A stretch of 64,000 nt of DNA from Apostichopus japonicus (Eukaryota; Echinodermata; Holothuroidea; Aspidochirotida; Stichopodidae), in the NCBI RefSeq assembly GCF_037975245.1, contig NC_092568.1:42709631-42773630 (forward strand). Reading direction: 5' to 3'. Every line of letters begins with the position of its first letter. The first letter of the stretch is position 1. The position numbers and the translations under genes are program-made. The notes beneath the pieces were generated by a model that was not told the DNA's origin, did not search any database, and saw only the letters and a list, made by a program, of their open reading frames with translations. Below, piece after piece: positions 42,301 to 57,300 of the stretch.

Positions 42301-45300
42301 GCATTGACTGGCCAAAATGTCTACAGACTTGGCAGGTGCTAACATAGTGTTCACTAATCTATACATACCAGCTGAGTGGGGCACTGGCTGGCCAAGAAGT
42401 CGACAGAGCCGGTAGGGTACACCTTCTATATTGTTGGTAGGCATACATGATTTGATGAAAGTAGCTGCTCTTGGCAGTGCCTCACTGGATTCCATCACCA
42501 TACTGTCCTCACAGAAAAACTCATCAATCAGCCAATCACTGCTGCCAAATCGACCTGTCTCAGAATCAGAAATCTGTTCCAGAAATACAAATATCATAAC
42601 TAGTCAGAATCAAGTATTTTAATTGGGGATTTCAGTATTTTATTTCTGCATATTTACACAGACGAGATGATTATTACATTTCTGCAGAGGCTTTTATGTA
42701 TTATAAAAGGTCTTGTTGCATCGCAATCAAATTATAAAGATCATACCAGTAGTGTACGCCATTTATGTGGTAACTCTGAACTATCTAATGATACTGTAGT
42801 ATGTCCTGAGACCAATTACTATTTATGTGGTAACTCTGAACTATCTAATGATACTGTATTTATGTGTTAACACTGAACTATCTAATGATACTGTATTATG
42901 TCCTGAGACCAATTACTATTTATGTGGTAACTCTGAACTATCTAATGATACTGTATTTATGTGGTAACTCTGAACTATCTAATGATACTGTATTATGTCC
43001 TGAGACCAATTACCATTTATGTGGTAACTCTGAACTATCTAATGATACTGTATTATGTCCTGAGACCAATTACCATTTATGTGGTAACTCTGAACTATCT
43101 AATGATACTGTATTATGTCCTGAGACCAATTACTATTTATGTGGTAACTCTGAACTATCTAATGATACTGTATTATGTCCCGAGACCAATTACTTTATTT
43201 GACTCTCCCTTCAAAACTTGTGGATAAGAGAAATTTGTAATAGATCTTTCATTTATTTATCTTCTATTAACAAGTACACATGCAATGAAATAAAACTATT
43301 TCTATTAACTCTCTCCCTGTCCCTCAAATAACATTTCTGTAGCAGTGCGAGCCATTCCCAGGACACATTTAACAAGTATCCTTGAGTCATTAGTTCATTG
43401 TTGCAGTGATTTCATTTATACTTGTTAACTGTATAGGTTATACCTACATATCAGAGTCACACAAGATGGGAGATTTGTTGCATTGTATAGAGCAGCTGAA
43501 CATATTGTATGACCATCACTCAGCATTCTATAGTGTGCTAGTTACACAATACCAACAGCAATACTCACATTAACACAAGAATAATAACAGGGAGGATTCA
43601 TCTCCCCAATCACTAAATATCTTTCAGTCTCTTTTTTATTTCCTTAATAGTAAAACCAATGGAACTGGATATTAAGAGATAGAATCAAGACAACACTAAC
43701 CTCAACTGCGCTCCCGTAATCTCCTGTTTCACATTGTCTCTCAATGTCTTGGAGCAGCCGCAGATGTTTGGACAATTCAGCCAAGTCACAAATATTATCT
43801 ATAAGAAAGGAAAGAGCATAAATCTACCAGTGTCATGTCTCCTTACAGCTCTTGTCTTTGATATCACAATCAGGACATGACACAATCACATCATTTAGTT
43901 GACTATTACTTCCTTTTTCATTCAGTCATTGTTTTTGTACTTAAGTGGTTTAATTGCAACATTCTAGTTGCTATTGTTGCATAGTGGAACTTTTCCCACA
44001 ATGCAATATACCCACTCCTTGAGAGAAGCATATTTGATCTAAATAGGAATGTAAAGCATACTGATAATGATGATTCAATACAAGTTTATTATGCCAGAGG
44101 TTAACAGTAAAACTATCTTACCGATAGAATCTCACCATCAACCCAGAAATAAACTCTTCAAAAGTAAAATAATAAAATAAGGACTGACAGTAAAAATAAT
44201 ACCACAATGCTGCTGATTTACATGAGATCTTATACCTTTATCCATTAATCTCATCCTCCATATTTCCCATGATGCTTTGAGTGGTGTACCATTATCCTTA
44301 CCATTACTTGCAGATGTCAAAGCAGTGCAGCAGAGTTCATAGAGAGTGTGGAATAGGTCTGCGGTATTGCCCATAGCAGATACCAAGGATGTAATCTGAT
44401 GAGGGGTGCAGTGTCCTCCAACTTCACAAATACTTAAAAGAGCGTCAAACACTACTCTAGCACCTTCTTCACTGCAGTCAGGGTAGCATAGGTCTCTGTA
44501 ACAACCAACCGAGAGGATCACCATACAAGAAATTACACCATTATATCTCTCTTTATGGCACATTCTAGTTATAAAGGTTTCAGCTTACACCACCCACAAC
44601 TCCCTATTTATACCCAACAAACCACCCCTCCTATAAAAAGAAATTTAAATGTTGTTCACTCACTTAGCCCATAATGAAAGCCTATAGAGATATAGTACAC
44701 TGACATAGCTCACAATGAAAGCCTATAGAGATGTAGTACACGCACTTAGCCCATAATGAAAGCCTATAGAGATGTATTTCATTCACTTAGCCCATAATGA
44801 AAGCCTATAGAGATGTAGTACACTGACATAGCTCATAATGAAAGCCTATAGAGATGTATTTCATTCACTTAATTAGCCCATAATGAAAGCCTATAGAGAT
44901 GCACTTAGCCCATAATGAAAGCCTATAGAGATGTACTTCATTCACTTAGCCCATAATGAAAGCCTATAGAGATGTAGTACACTGACATAGCTCATAATGA
45001 AAGCCTATAGAGATGTACTTCATTCACTTAGCCCATAATGAAAGCCTATAGAGATGTAGTACACTCACTTAGCTCATAATGAAAGCCTATAGAGATGTAT
45101 TTCATTCACTTAGCCCATAATGAAAGCCTATAGATGTACTTCATTAACCAGGCCCATAATCAAAGCCTATAGAGATGTACTTCATTCACTTAGCCAGTAA
45201 TGAAAGCCTATAGAGATGTAGTTCATTAACTTAGCCAATAATGAAAGCCTATAGAGATATAGTTCATTAACAGCCTATAGAGATATACTTCATTCACTTA

Positions 45301-48300
45301 GCCCATAATGAAAGACTATAGAGATGTACTTTATTCACTTAGCCAGTAATGAAAGCCTATAGAGATGTAGTTCATTCACTTAGCCATAATAAAAGCCTAC
45401 AGAGATATAGTTCATTAACAGCCTATAGAGATGTACTTCATTCACTTAGCCATAATGAAAGCCTATAGAGATGTATTTCATTCAATTAGCCAGTAATGAA
45501 AGCCTATAGAGATGTAGTTCATTAACTTAGCCAATAATGAAAGCCTATAGAGATGTAGTTCATTAACAGCCTATAGCGATGTACTTCATTCACTTAGCCA
45601 TAATGAAAGCCTATAGAGATGTAGTACACTCACTTAGCCCATAATGAAAGCCTATAGAGATGTAGTTCATTAATTTAGACCATAATGCATTCTTATAGAG
45701 ATGTAGTCCATTAATTTGGCTAGGAAAAAATTATTTATGTATTAAATAGTTCAACTTATGTATAATAATAAGGTATAACTGCAATAGCACTTTGATTAGT
45801 AATTGTTTTGTTTGGTAAAATTGCAGCCCAAATGCTGCTTTTGAGACAAAGTAAATTAAGAAGGGTCATTTGTTCAGACATAGCATCCAGTTCTGTTCTT
45901 TGTTCTCGGTCTTCATTGTTATATGTGTTTGACGGACGGACGCATCTATCCTACTAATTTCACTTATATATCTGACACATAAAATAAAGTAATATCTTTG
46001 AAATAAATGTATGTGATACAGCATAGTTTTTTTTTATATGATATGACTTTAGTCTTTGCATAATTCCCATTGGTTTAATATAACAAACGTAGTGATATCA
46101 CAAACCTGCAAATGTTGATAACCTCTTTAATATTCTTCTTCTTCAGAGCCTCTGTTATCAGTAAACTCTTCACTTCCTCCTCTCTCAGATGTAAACATTT
46201 ACCAAACCTATAGTACAAAAGTCAAGAAAGTAACAAGTAGAAATCTCATAAGAAAACAAAGAGAATTTAACTAACAGCAGACTCATTATTATAAATGATG
46301 ATTTACACTGAAATGATATTGACTTGGTTTCCACAATAACAGATGAACACACAGAGATACAATACTGATATTAACAACTCAGACATTATTATCATCATGA
46401 CAAGCTATTTGCAGTCAAAATGTAACTATCAAGCATCAGATGTCTCCAAGCTGGATCTCTTAAGAAGTCATAAGGTTATTTACAGTAACTCTTTCATAGC
46501 ACAATACAGAAATAGGGACTTAGCATAATAAATGTTAAACAGTGTTTTCTTCTCTTACCTTGTGGCAACACTTAACTTCTTTGATGGATCACTCATTCCT
46601 ACTGTGTTTTCTTGTAAGGAATTATTCATGCCAGACATCAATGTTTGTGACTTGTCCCAGGTACTCGCATTTACTTTGAAATTTGTTGATGAAGTTTTGA
46701 TCTAACCAAGAAAATGAGTTTAAATTATAAACAGTGATGTATGTGAAAACTCCTGACAACACCTAATGGGGTTACTGTCAGGATGTCTAAACCTTGGCAA
46801 AATGATACAAAACAACTTTTACAGTTTTGTCTTTCTAACCTTTGTTTTCACAAGTTCAATTCTACCGAGCTTTGCTTAATTTTATTGCCCACCACAAACT
46901 GTGTATTTGTTTGGCTCAGAACTGAGCATAATCATCTCAATAACTTATGGAATCAGTCCAAGCATACCTGCTTAATATATCAATTGGACAAGGCTTTCAG
47001 ATCACACTAAACCTGCAGGACTTCTTGTCTCCAGAATACACAAGATGGGGTGCTATGCTTCTCTCTTCAGTCAGATTAATGTCTTGAGAATTGTTTGGTC
47101 AATATAAGTATCTCAAATGCGCATGCATGAACATTTATTGTCTCTTCAATCTAATTTGGAAATCTATCTTTCCTCACTTTCTAACTTATGGCAATATTTT
47201 AATTCTCACATTATTAGTAGATATTTTGTTGCAAGAAAACTCAAGAATAATATGAACATTATGGAAAATATTAAGTTCTGTGCTACTTCATGTGATTAAA
47301 GCAATCACTGTATTGTGCTGACCTTCTTGCCTGGTAAAGTGTGACAGAATTCAGCAAGCTCAGCAAGTTTCTCTTCATTAGAGCTCTCTTCATTGAAATA
47401 ATGGAAAACATCAAACTCGCTCTGAAATCACAAACAGAATATAACATTCAAACCATAGACTTGTTTGTTTCCCTTCATTAGAGCTCTCTTCATTGAAATA
47501 ATGGAAAACATCAAACTCGCTCTGAAATCACAAACAAAATATAACATTCAAACCATAGGGGCGATTCCGTGAAAACAGGGACATGACCCCAAATTTTCAA
47601 AATCATTTCTGCAGCCATTTTTGGCTTCTAATATACTATAAACACATTTAGGGTCTGGGTTATGTACTTTTTTTTCCAACTATATCACGTTCTTCTACCA
47701 AAAAATGTGAATACCTGACTAATGTTGATTTTTGAGGGAATATTTGAGGAAATAGTATGGATATTTCAAAGTCTCAGATTTCCATATTTGAAAGCAACCT
47801 AAATAAATTTGTTATATATGTATTGGTAGTGCCATTAGTGATATATTAAAATATTAATCACAATTCCTCCAAACAGTTTTGGTTTGTAGGCATATATGGC
47901 TGTAACGACACATAGCTGATTTGAGAGCGTAATGCGAGTTACCGAAAGACCAAGTTTTTAACTTTTTTTTTTCACTGGAGCAGATAATTTCCTGCCATTT
48001 CATATTATGCTTCTAGTCAAAGTAAAGAGTATAAAAATAGTTGAAAGAATTAGAAATGTACCTAGTATATAGATATAAATAGCCATTGAAAACTGTAATG
48101 CGAGTTACCAGTAATGCGAGTTACCGCTGTAATGCGAGTTACCACATATTATTCCAATCTCACTTGCAGTACTACTGATCAACAAAACAATACAGCGCAC
48201 TAAATACTTATATAAGGTGTGCACAGTAGTTACTTCCTGTACCCAGAATGCACTGCAACCTCCATTACATCACATGTGACCCTTAAGACAGTTTCAACAG

Positions 48301-51300
48301 ACATTGATGATTTTATCACCTGACCTTTGTGGAATCACGGACCTTCCAAGTTGCATTCAACTGTGACATCATCAAATGAGTAAAGTTAGCCTATTCTTTC
48401 TCCATTTTAACACTAGCATTTTCATGGGATATTAATTGCTTAGTACAATATTTAGGACAAATTGTGAGAGCTTAGGTTATATTAGTCTGTAGCCTATCAC
48501 ATAGTAATCAATATGTTCAAGGATGGGCAAATATTGTAAATCATGACCATTATAATGTGCCTAACATCTTGATGGAAATTAGTCTTGATGTGAAAGCTGA
48601 TGCTGCCAAGGGTGTGGGCACCTCAGAATTAGTGGGGTGGGCAGAGGGGATGGGACGGACGGGGAGTTTGCATAGGGGATGATTGGGGCTGCTGGGGGGG
48701 ATGGGGCAGGATTGCAGAGGCTTGGTCAGTTGGAATAGATTGGTGTGGTTTACCAATTCAAATGTGTGTTCCCCAAATATCATGATGTGCAAACCCCTTT
48801 CCCCAATATGAGTGTCTTATCACTACAATGTGAAAATCAACCTTTACTCCAAAGCATTTCAAATCCCCAAATTACACAAAATAAGGCAGGCCACCGGATT
48901 TCACAGGAATTGATAACTGGAAATGGCCAAACCCCAGGGATGACAAAACTTTCTATCGACGAAGCAAGATGATAAAGAAGTTGGGAACACCTTTGATTGC
49001 TAATAGTTGTGGCCAATTCAAGTTTGCATCAAAATTCTAATTTGATACAAAACACCATCCATTCAAGGTTATCTAGAATGGCCATATATAGCTACCACCA
49101 TGCCCTCATACCGCATGATGAAACATCTATTGTGTTATTGTTGATAATGTTATTATACTGATAGAATTAGGAACAAGGATTGTTTTATTAGTTTCATGCT
49201 TTTCCTAAGAACCCTAAATACAAATTTCCAAAGAACCAATCACTAATTAACATGCCAAAGAAACTTTTCTTGTAATTCACTATATAAGCTGTGAACCTGT
49301 TTAACTTTCAGTAGATGTTTTGATACATTAAAATGGAAGAGGAGAGCTACCAGTTTGCTTGGATTAGCTTCATTGGAAATTTGGATTGATAATTCAAGAG
49401 TGTACATTGCAATCTTGTAATTGTAAGTCAACAATTTTGGATTAGCTTGATTGGAAATATGGATTGATAATTCAATAGTGTATTGCAATCTTGTTAGTCA
49501 ACAATTCTTCAGTTGATTTTCTGGTTCAATCAACTTCGATTATTATTGATATAATTGTCAGGATGTTTTGCAAATTGTTGCAAAATGTTGTTAATAGTTT
49601 CGGAAAGATCTTTACAGTTTCTAAGAGTTTCCAAGAGTTTCAAAAATGGCTTTGGAGCATATCTCTTTCAAAGAATTTGATGAATAAAGAGCAAAATCGA
49701 TGACTGGAAAAAGTGTAATGCGAGTTACCGTAATGCGAGTTACCAGACTTTTCCCCCCTCAATACCACATCTGAAGTTGTTTCATATATTCTACTGCTGA
49801 TTTATAAACATCAGTAGGGTAGATATCTTGTACATGTATGCAATTGAAGAAATCATTCTTTGTTTGAGCACAGTGCCATTTTGTACCGGTGTCAATTTTT
49901 CAGGTGTCCTTTTTCCGTAATGCGAGTTACCGATATTTGGAAGCGCACCATACATTAAGGCGAACACAATGATAATTCTTGATGATTTCATATTGTAGCT
50001 ATGAATGTTGGGTATAACACCACAGAAAATTGAGAAGTTACACTAACCCATATTCGAGCCACAGCACTTGGATTATAAAAAAACAGCAAAAAGTGTAATG
50101 CGAGTTACCATGGAATCGCCCATAGACTTGTTTTCACAGAACACATCAGGAAGAAGGCAACATTACCATCAACAAAGCAGGAAGGACATAGTGAGTACCA
50201 AATAGAGAATATTGGGAAGAAATCAATAATGCAATAGCTGTGAGGAGACAGGTAAGCACTGAGGATTAAAGAAGCAAGCAGAACACAGTAGTGAAAGAAC
50301 TGTACAGAAAATGGTGTGAGCAGATAATTTGCAATAAATATGAGTAGAAATCTAAGAAATGGGCATATAAACATTTCAAGATGCATGCAAATTTCAGCCA
50401 TTTGCGATGACCTAAACCAGCAGAAATGAACTACTATTGTTTTCCCTGAAGTGAAATGAAGCCAACACAACACAATGACAGGACACTTCAAATGTTTAAA
50501 GGTTAGCCTGCATTGATGAGATGGTAAGATAAAGAGGAGAGAAAAAAAGAGGAGAAAAAAGAGGGGGCAAAATAGAGGGGGAGGAGAGGAAGGGAAAAGA
50601 AAAAGAAGAAAGAGAGAAATAGAAGAAAAGGAGGGAGGCACACCAAGAAAAGAAAGAGGAACAGTGACATCATAACAGCGCTGATCCCTGTATATACACA
50701 GGGTTGCCAGTGACAGATCAAGGATTTCGGAAGGGGTGTGCGCCTCACCCTATCCCTTACACCGACAGCTCCATTTTTGACGTTTCCATTTTTCCTCTCT
50801 CACTAATGTATACATATATATGGTCTATCATAACGCATGTGTGTGTATGGATGCCTTAAACAATTGTATTATGAAACCAAACTGTGGCTGGTCTCGAACT
50901 CAACAGAGTCGTCGGGGAACATGATGCATTTCGGTATTAGACCAGGATCTATATGTGAACTGCACTAGACATGTGTCCTTCGATGCAACACTGCCATCCA
51001 CAGATAAAATGTTATACACTCTGACCTGAATGCTAATTGTTACCCCAAACATAGTACAGTAACTCGTACAATTAATCTAAGAATAAATTCTGCATGCGAT
51101 TGGAGAATTGAGCACATCTCCTGTGAATATCATGTCGTGGACCCAAGGGTGTATCATTGGCGAGGGGGGGGGTGGGCGCATCACTTCTTGAGATTGTTCC
51201 CATCTGCATGAAAACGTGTGCCCCACAACCCTACGCCCCACCCCTCTAATCGCTTCCCAATGAGTTACGAAACTTAAGTAATGACCTTCGCCCGTAGTAC

Positions 51301-54300
51301 CAAGACCTTGACAAAATCCAGCAACACACCACTTCATCGATAACAAGTGATCGGGTTGTGTATTAGTGACGTCTAGAGGTCGTGCACTGACCAATGTAGA
51401 GTGTGACCACTCCTGAGTTTGCAATTTCCCAAGATCAGGCCCCGAAAAATCCCAAGGACACTGTACTGTAAAGATATTTAGCAATATCTAGGGATGAAAA
51501 TCAAAAGATCTTCCCTAAACTGAAGGCAGATTGAGAATCGAAGCCTTCAGTGTGTAATGAACTTGAAACTGTGCGTCTTTCGAAATGAAACAAATGTGGG
51601 GCATTGCACAATAATTTCAGTCTCATTTCAATTATTAAAATTTGTAAAACAAACAGCAGATATCACATCATATCAGTGAATATGAAAATGGCATTCCAGG
51701 ATGAACAGACTCCAAACTGTCTATATGTGTAGTCATAAGCATAGGCATATGCATAGGAGCCCAATTTCATTGGGGGGGGGGGGGCTGTTATGACTTGCCC
51801 GAAAAATATAACCAAAATTTTCCGCACGCTTCGCACGCGTTCAACATGTTAATGATTATCATATGGGAATGCATGGGTTATTACAGCACATGCCAATTAC
51901 ATACAATCAATTTGCAGTGTTATTACCGAAATGGCGAATTAGTCAGGCAAGCTTAGAACTTTAACAAGATTTTCTTTTAAAGTATTGATTGCCTTTAGCT
52001 ACATCATTGCAATTTATTTTTCTTTCAGTAGGTGCTCCAAAAATTCTCAACATATTGTCTGAATTTTCACAAATATATTTGGTTGGGGGCTGCAGCCCCC
52101 ACCCCCCACCCCACCTCCTACGCCTATGTGTGTAGTGTTCGGTTTCGGAAATATCTGCTATTTTTAAACAAAGTTTTATAAGAGGTTTTAATAATTGTAC
52201 ACCAATAAATTAACTGTGTCTGAATTTTCAAAAATTCCCTGACCAACATACTTCATCTACTTCCCTCAACTTGTGCAATTTTCACCGGTCTGTTAGGGGT
52301 TGAAGGAGGTTTTTCAATATTGGTTGTCCATAGATGATATTTTGTGCAACATTATAGGTATGTTTTGCAGTGAATTTATTCATGAGAAATATTTTCAATT
52401 CTGAACGAATAATGGGCTTAAAACCTTAAAAAGTGTGGCTGACGAGTATTGTGGGCCGCAACGTAAAATCACCTACAAAAGCAATGATCCACATGAGATG
52501 CGATGAGGTCGAACATGATGTGGGACTGGTGACAATCTTCAAAAAGGTTATGGATGGAAAAAAAAATTTGGGGGAAATACTTGGTTCTTAGGCAAAAGTG
52601 TACATCTAATTGGTGATTTTCAAGCCCAAGAAGTGCCATTGCCAGTGATCTGGGGGGGTATCAAAACCAGAAATGTTCTTGAACGTTGCGCGCCAACCGT
52701 TCCTGGCGCTCCGCTTAGATAGTAACTCACGCCCCCGGGGGAGAAAATCCTGGATACGCGCCTGGACACCAAAGTTTACACATGGAACCGCCTTTTGATG
52801 GCCCGGTCTTGTCGGAATAAACATGAATTTGTTATGAAGTTTTAGTTTATTAGTGAAAGCTAGTCTGTTATCAATCATTTTCATTTACAAAGAAGCAAGT
52901 TAGCCATTCATAAAGGAGGAGAATATATTATAACTAATAACAAATATGCCAAACATGACGCTTGTAAATGTTATTGTTTTGTGTTGCTCATTTATTTGGT
53001 TCTGTAAATGTACAACTCTTCCTAAACTTGTAGAAATGTTGTATCTATTCTGTATCTTACCAGTAGATTCCTCAAACTACGTCTACAAAGAAACTTGTAG
53101 AAATGTTGTATCTATTCTGTATCTTACCAGTAGGTTCCTCATACTACTTCTCCAAAGAAACTTGTAGAAATGTTGTATCTATTCTGTATCTTACCAGTAA
53201 GTTCCTCAAACTACTTCTACAAAGAAACTTGTAGAAATGTTGTATCTATTCTGTATCTTACCAGTAAGTTCCTCAAACTACTTCTACAAAGAAACTTCTA
53301 CAAAGAAACTTGTAGAAATGTATCTATTCTGTATCTTACCAGTAGGTTCCTCAAACTACTTCTACAAGAAACTTCTACAAAGAAACTTGTAGAAATGTTG
53401 TATCGAATCTGAATCTTACCAGTAGATTCGTCAAACTACTTCTACAAAGAAACTTGTAGAAATGTTGTATCTAATCTGTATCTTACCAGTAGGTTCCTCA
53501 AACTACTTCTACAAAGAAACTTCTACAAAGAAACTTATAGAAATGTTGTATCTATTCTGTATCTTACCAGTAGGTTCCTCAGAGACTGAATTTCCTGCAG
53601 TTCTGACATCCACTCACAATTTTTAGACAAGGTAACATCAGGCTGTTTCAACAACATTCCAAGGAACTTGATTGTAGCCTGGCAAAAGATAAGTCTCTCT
53701 GCTTTCTCCTACAAGATAAATGTTCATACTTGGCACTTTAGATAACATACTTTGTTACATGATACATTTGTCCATAATTATAACATCTTTTGACAGGTTC
53801 TATGTGACTGTTTCTGAGAGATACATCTCTCCATAATTATCATTACCTCTTCAGACAGGCACCTTGGGATTGGTTCTGAGAGATACATTTGTCCATATTT
53901 ATAATTACCTCTTCTGACAGGGACTATGTGATTGGTTTTGAGAGATACATTTACCCATATTTATAATTACCTCTCCTGACAGGAACCATGTGGTTGGTTC
54001 TGAGAAAAACATTTGCCCATGTTTATAATTACCTTTCCTGACAGGAACCATGTGTCTGTTTCTGAGACACATTTGTCCATATTTATAATTACCTCTCCTG
54101 ACAGGAACCATGTGGTTGGTTCTGAGAGAAAGATTCGCCCATATTTAAAGTTACCTCTTCTGACAGGTACTATGTGACTATTTCTGAGACACATTTGTCC
54201 ATATTTATAATTACCTCTCCAGACAGGAACCATGTGGTTGGTTCTGAGAGATACATTTGTCCATTTTATAATTACCTCTTCTGACAGGGACCATGTGATT

Positions 54301-57300
54301 GGTTCTGAGAGATATATTTTTCCATATTTCACCATAATCTCTGCACACTCAACAGCAACATCCTTCTCCAGATCACAGAATAGTACAAAGCAATCATCAA
54401 GCTGCCAAATCAAAATGTTTTAGATAATTATGACTCAAAATGATGATACAAGAAAGTTCTGTGGATGCTTTGGAATAAACAGGTTGGTGCTATTGTAGCT
54501 ATTTTGTGCACTAAGAGATGAAATTACAATGACCCAACCCACTGAAATTGTGAACCTTTTTTTGCATTTCATGTTCTTTCTATTACCAACTCCTTTGAAA
54601 GGACCCTTGTAAAATGATCAAACCTTTACCATACTTGGTTAATTCCCGGTCAAAAGGTAATGGCTTGGCACTCTCTAGCAAGTATCTCACAGAGCGTGAT
54701 AATGCATGTACATTGTCAAGGAATTCACACCTATCCATGGACCTTTGGTTTGTTGTTTAGAGTATGGTGTGTTTTGTTTGGTTGAGTGAGTAAGCTGCTT
54801 TACATTTCTCTGCTTGAGTGAATAACATTCTTCCAAAGTCAGTAATGAGGAAGTACACAAAATGTAAAGTTACTCTCACATCACTCTTTAATTGGAAATG
54901 CTATTGTTCCTTGAGTTTTAACAGCTGATGTAAACACCAACATTAGCATTACTTCTACAGTGTGCTCAGTCCAGAACTACACGTTGTAAATAAATTATGC
55001 AATCTACATTCTGAATACTTATCTACATTTTGGGGTGCTAGAGAACATAGTAGCAGCATTGACCCAGCCTTGCTAACCATTTAAGCCTACTTTTATCAAA
55101 CATTCTTCAGATGTAGTCTTTTATATTTCTTAGTATTGAAGGAAAGCAGAATTCAGTATTGACCTCTAACCTTGTTTTGTCTGAGAAGGAAGGTCATTCT
55201 GATGATATAAGCTACCAAAGGGGTGATCTGTTGATGGGCCTCCACCAACTGTAGAGCATTCATCATTACTGAGTCCTGGTCTCTCTGTAAAATGTTGTAT
55301 ATTGCCATCTGTCAAAACAACCATGCAATAATGTGAAATGAAAATCACATTCTATAAATGCTGGAGCAGCGAGGGATTATTGAGCAGAGTAATTGAAAGG
55401 GTTCTAATTAATAATATGATTTGTATTGACTCTATACATTAATGAAGACCTCTACACACTACAGAATAAGAAAAAAGACAGCTGTCAGCTTGTCTATCAC
55501 CTTTCTTCTTTTTGTAAGGGGAACATACATGAATTATCTTCTATGACCTAACCTTAATAGACTCTTCTTAGTTTAATGTAGCTATAAGTTACCTGTACAA
55601 TGTCTGTGTTACGGAGATCAATGTTTTCTAGTTTGTATTGTCCCAGCATTCTGCAGAGTTCAATTAACTTGTAGTTATCCTGCATTTGGTCAGCCCTAAT
55701 AGAAAAAAGAAGTAAAGAAATACAATGAAGCTTTCTGACAAAAAAAGGTTTCAAGACAAAATCGAACATTAAAACTGATGCACAGTTAATTAACACTCAC
55801 ATAAAGGACCCTTTAGGACAATGCTTCACAGGTACATTCCCGCTAGGACACTGCTTCACGGGTACTGTCCCCATTTGGACAGTTTCACAGGTACCTTCCC
55901 CGCAAGGGCACTGCCGCTTGGACAGTTTCATGGGTACCTTCCCCACTAGGATTGTTTCATGAGTATCCTCACCACTAAGACACTGGTTCATGAGTGTCTT
56001 CCCACAAAGACACTGGTTCATGAGTGTATTCCCCACTAGGACACTGTTTTTATGAGTATATTCCCCACTAAGACACTGTTTCATGAGTATCCTCCCCACG
56101 AAGACACTGGTACATGAGTGTCTTCCCCACTAAGAGACTGGTTCATGAGTGTCTTCCCCATAAAGACACTGGTTTATGAGTATTTCCCCACTAGGACACT
56201 GTTTTTATGAGTATATTCCCCACTAAGACACTGTTTTCATGAGTATATTCCCGCTAGGGCAGTTTAATGAGTTTCTTCCCCTCTAGGGCTGTTTCATGAG
56301 AGCCTTCCCCACTAGGACACTGTTTCATGAGTATTCTGACTATCATTCCCACTAGGGCACTGATTCATGAGTACCATCTCCACTAAGACACATTTTACGG
56401 ATACCTTCCCTGTTAGGGCTGTTTCATAAGTATCCTCCCCACTAGGACACTGTTTCATGAGTATCCTCCCCACTAAGACACTGGTTCATGAGTGTATTCC
56501 CCACTAGCACACTGTTTTTTTTTAGTATTTCCCCACTAGGACACTGTTTTTATGTGTATTTCCCCACTAGGACACTGTTTTTATGAGTATCCTCCCCACT
56601 AGGACACTGCTTCATGAGTATCCTTCCCACTAGGACACAGTTTATGAGCACCTTTTTCCCTAAGACAACGGTTCTTGAGTATCCTCCCCTTTAGGACACT
56701 GTTTCATGAATATCCTCCCCCACTAGGACCCTAATTTATGAGTATTCTCCCACTAAGACACTGGTTCTTGAGTATTCTCCCACTAGAACACTGTTTCATG
56801 AGTGTCTTCCCCACTAGGACACTGTTTCATGAGTATCCTTTACACTAAGACACCGGTTCTTGAGTGTCTTACCACTAGGCACTGTTTCATGAGGTTCTTC
56901 CCCACTAGGACACTGTTTCAACAGTGTCTTCCCACTAAGATACTGATTCATGAGTATCCTCCCACTAAGACACTGGTTCATGAGTGTCTTCCCCACAAGG
57001 ACACTGATTCATGAGTATCTTCCCTAATAGGAAACTGGTTCATGAGTATCCTCCCACTAAGACACTGGTTCATGAGTATCTTCCCCACTAGGACACTGTT
57101 TCATGGGTATCCTCCCCACTAAGATACTGGTTCATGAGTATCCTCCCACTAAGAAGCTGGTTCATGAGTGTCTTCCCCACTAGGGCACTGTTTCTTGAGT
57201 ATCCTCACCACTAAGACACTAGTTCATGAGTGTCTTCCCCACTAAGAGGCTGGTTCATGAGTGTCTTCCCCACTAGGGCACTTTTTCTTGAGTATCCTCA

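Noticed and set aside
42280-42368. Extension of exon e15 past the donor GTATGTAT
   Set aside because: The frame is open by chance; the Asp codon is completed in phase by e16 and the sequence beyond belongs to the array.
44138-44563. Whole 141-residue ORF as exon e13
   Set aside because: Splice signals trim it to 44236-44495; the flanks are intron.
50105-50748. ORFs rich in Ser, Phe and Leu on the minus strand
   Set aside because: They come from the polypyrimidine strand and show no family resemblance.
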